Shown: positions 63,139 through 64,000 of the stretch, one piece after another
Layout of the letters: each line of letters opens with the position of its first letter
Numbering within the stretch: the stretch's first letter is position 1
NCBI RefSeq assembly: GCF_001406815.1
Contig: NZ_CVRR01000093.1
Location: 48,688 to 112,687 of the forward strand
Length of the DNA: 64,000 nucleotides
Origin: Roseburia faecis
GTDB taxonomy: Bacteria; Bacillota; Clostridia; Lachnospirales; Lachnospiraceae
Direction: 5' to 3'
Position numbers and translations under genes: made by a program
Notes under the pieces: generated by a model
Databases searched by the model: none
What the model was told of the DNA's origin: nothing
The model's input: the letters and a program-made list of their open reading frames with translations, nothing else

Positions 63139-63346
63139 CTAAATGCCGTATTCGATGATTTCTTTGCATCTTCTGTCTGTTCCGATACCAGTTCTATCAA
63201 ATTTTCCGCTTCCAAAATAATCACCTGCTATTTTCTCTAACTGCTCTGCAATCTGCGGAAACGGAAGGTTCAAATCCAATGTCCGCACCCATATCGTGTT
63301 GCCATCCATAGAATACTTATTATTCGGTGTTATTTGTTCCTGTGTC
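63139..63346 (-). pseudogene. 3' remnant of a gene cut by IS66
   Basis: The frame TTQEQITPNNKYSMDGNTIW, RTLDLNLPFPQIAEQLEKIAGDYFGSGKFDRT is open from the IS66 end at 63346 to a TAG at 63139. It has no start and no match that I recognise. The insertion removed its 5' part. Confidence 0.55.
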
Positions 63347-64000
63347 GTAAGCGCATAGTTTTAGGGCGTACCCTATAAATGAAATCTGACACCCCGCGCT
63401 AGGATGCCAGACATGCGAGTATTTCACTACATTTTATTTACAAGTTTTCTGAGTCAATTCACTCCACGGGGCAAATTGTTCCAATTCCTCCTCTGACATT
63501 TCAGCACCAGGACGATGCTCCAGAAGGAAGCTCAGATATTTAAGTGGGTCAAGTTCATTGGCTTTTGCCGTTTCTATCATAGAATAGATTTTCATACTAG
63601 CATCCGCTCCGGCTGGTGCATCACAGAAAAGCCAGTTCTTACGGCCAACTACCAATGGTCGAATGCTGTTCTCACTGAGATTATTACTCAGGCTGCATGC
63701 ACCATCTTTCAGATAGTTCATCATAAACGGACGGCAACCATTGGAATAGTTGATTGCCTTGATCAGCCTGTCTCCGGATTCCGGATGCAGCTGATCAAGC
63801 CATGACAAAAAAGCCTCTATGCCAGGTTTTTGATCCTTCAGGCGGCGATGATAAATCTGTTTGAGCGATAATCCTTTTTCTCGATAAGATCGTTCATACT
63901 CAAACAGCTTATTACAGTATAGGAATCCCACCATTGTCACCAGTTCGTACCAGCCAGACATAAGATTTACTCTGTGGTCTGCGGCCTTCTTCCTTTAATA
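63347..64000 (-). mobile_element. IS66-family element, partial, terminus at 63347
   Basis: The element ends with GTAAGCGCATAG at 63347, which is the typical GTAAGCG terminal repeat of IS66. An 8-base target duplicate could be CCTGTGTC (63339-63346), but the other end is outside the window. It carries the decayed transposase below. Confidence 0.7.
63434..64000 (-). pseudogene. IS66 transposase (TnpC), internally deleted
   Basis: The C-terminal 160 residues are well preserved: YCNKLFEYERSYREKGLS, YLKDGACSLSNNLSENSIRPL, GRKNWLFCDAPAGADASMKI. Upstream, the frame that codes EEGRRPQSKSYVWLVRTGDNGGIPIL at the window edge is different and hits TAA at the junction near 63915. About 100 residues of the catalytic core normally lying between these blocks are missing, with a frame change. 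The transposase is therefore inactive here. Confidence 0.83.

Noticed and set aside
1..64000. CRISPR array or phage genes
   Set aside because: No spaced direct repeats of CRISPR type, no cas genes and no phage structural genes were seen anywhere in the window.

Overview
The window looks like chromosome of a spore-forming anaerobic Firmicute of class Clostridia, most like a gut Lachnospiraceae. The reasons are the complete spoIIIAA-AH operon, spoIVA and a spoIIM-like gene, a T-box-controlled trp operon, an NfnAB-type transhydrogenase pair, Gram-positive LexA and sigma-A style promoters, and strong AGGAGG ribosome sites. The family assignment is inferred from protein style, not from a search.

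Positions 1-5120 read as part of a mobile or plasmid-derived element. They hold the N-terminal part of a thioester (TQXA)/Cna-B surface adhesin, a lipoprotein with a structured leader, an actin-like ParM/ParR partition pair and two very small membrane proteins, all on the minus strand. No integrase, relaxase or att site is visible, so the element's limits are unknown. A 135-bp palindromic element sits directly upstream of the adhesin. Related 13-14 base arms form two terminators on either side of the junction with chromosomal genes.

Positions 5260-32900 are ordinary core genome, nearly all on the minus strand: rluF-ligA-metA, an SH3-domain protein, tRNA-Arg(CCG), aroD, aroF (plus strand), a spoIIM-like gene, a NUDIX hydrolase, rny, recA-recX behind a LexA box, prfC-trxA, spoIIIAA-AH, argS, nfnS-nfnL, two COG0523 GTPases (one with a long His-rich metal-binding insert), an ABC exporter and rpsU.

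Positions 33000-54500 hold an operon of a sugar-binding lipoprotein and a chemoreceptor with no transporter genes, then a 45-aa membrane protein before alaS, an MBL-fold hydrolase with purine nucleoside phosphorylase, spoIVA, malQ, a ClC-family channel (plus strand) whose end overlaps the end of convergent pulA, and the trp operon. The trp order is E-G-C-F-B-A-D, with trpD last, and it is controlled by a T-box with a UGG specifier.

Positions 54500-64000 are accessory and partly decaying. A plus-strand operon joins a TAXI-type binding lipoprotein to a GltS-type glutamate symporter and a 62-aa protein with a duplicated motif. Next come a membrane protein with a basic linker, a frameshifted MATE transporter, a lineage-specific group (147-aa protein, membrane-anchored HNH protein, DUF6033-like protein behind a sigma-D-like promoter), an alpha/beta hydrolase pseudogene with an in-frame stop, a CmpB-like membrane protein, and an IS66 remnant that has cut a small gene. 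The candidates most worth following up are the TAXI-GltS operon, the binding-protein/chemoreceptor pair, the RNA structures around the left element, and the malQ terminator that overlaps the spoIVA ribosome-binding site.
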